Shown here in pieces: positions 5,485 to 5,545 of a DNA stretch of 5,545 bases (position 1 is its first letter; each line of letters starts with the position of its first letter). This DNA comes from Corynebacterium yonathiae (GTDB lineage: Bacteria; Actinomycetota; Actinomycetes; Mycobacteriales; Mycobacteriaceae), in assembly GCF_022288805.1 (NCBI RefSeq), contig NZ_JAKOPM010000034.1, forward strand, positions 1 through 5,545, read 5' to 3'. The notes under the pieces are model-generated. The model was not told where the DNA came from. It saw nothing but the letters and a program-made list of their open reading frames with translations, and searched no databases. The translations under genes were made by a program, and so were the position numbers.

Positions 5485-5491
5485 GGGTCTA

Positions 5492-5521
5492 ATTATATCC
5501 ATTTAAATTCGCGGGTGTGAA
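5492..5521 (-). promoter_or_regulatory. erm(X) promoter overlapping an IS tip
   Basis: On the minus strand a perfect TATAAT lies at 5497-5492, with TTCACA at 5521-5516 (five of six to consensus) at 18-base spacing; a 17-base alternative is TCACAC at 5520-5515. Transcription should start near 5485, one base from the leader ATG. Bases 5518-5521 of the -35 hexamer are the outermost bases of the IS tip that starts at 5518, so the element contributes to the promoter. Confidence 0.7.
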
Positions 5522-5545
5522 GTGCCCCGGGTTTTGTTCCTAGGC
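5518..5545 (+). mobile_element. Terminal repeat of an insertion sequence (right copy, cut by the window end)
   Basis: Begins TGAAGTGCCCCGGGTTTTGT and is the inverted counterpart of the tip at 963-985, with 21 of 23 bases shared. The IS body extends to the right beyond the window. IS1249 flanks erm(X) in Tn5432, so IS1249 or a relative is the leading guess; the TGAA start would also fit an IS3-type element. Only 28 bases are visible. Confidence 0.65.

Overview
The window looks like an accessory resistance region from a high-GC Gram-positive (actinobacterial) host, most likely Corynebacterium or a close relative. Three things point there: an erm(X) methylase gene with its 15-residue leader, a broken ISL3-family transposase of the IS31831/IS1207 type known from corynebacteria, and GC-rich codon use outside one inserted block. 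A plasmid or a mobile chromosomal island would both fit; no replication, relaxase or intact transposase gene lies inside the window.

Layout. Positions 1-130 hold the end of an unidentified rightward transcript with a strong intrinsic terminator. Positions 278-355 hold a 12-bp-period array of seven CATATG-type hexamers, immediately downstream of a small leftward gene (361-624) for an 87-residue protein with three predicted membrane segments. Positions 625-962 have no supported gene. At 963-985 is an insertion-sequence tip that truncates an ISL3 transposase pseudogene (986-1395, leftward, also frameshifted). A divergent small gene of unknown function starts at 1504. It is cut in two by a foreign block (about 1741-4356), and its in-frame tail resumes at 4357-4431, ending inside an ISL3-type terminal repeat (4418-4445).

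The foreign block is the conserved tet(W) core: a kinase-like gene scrap, a promoter, a very short ORF, long RNA inverted repeats, a 14-codon leader overlapping an attenuator, and the complete 639-residue ribosomal protection protein. Its extent agrees well with the published conserved core around tet(W) (about 657 bp upstream and 43 bp downstream, recalled from the literature).

The right part is erm(X) on the minus strand (4483-5337), preceded by an elaborate RNA attenuator, an RLR-class leader peptide that appears to be translated from a leaderless mRNA, and a promoter whose -35 hexamer overlaps an IS tip at 5518. This tip matches the one at 963-985 at 21 of 23 positions in inverted orientation, so tet(W) and erm(X) lie together between two related IS ends, as in a composite transposon. 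The products act on the same target, the ribosome: Tet(W) removes tetracycline from the 30S subunit, and Erm(X) methylates 23S rRNA to block macrolides, lincosamides and streptogramin B. Both appear to be controlled by short translated leaders.
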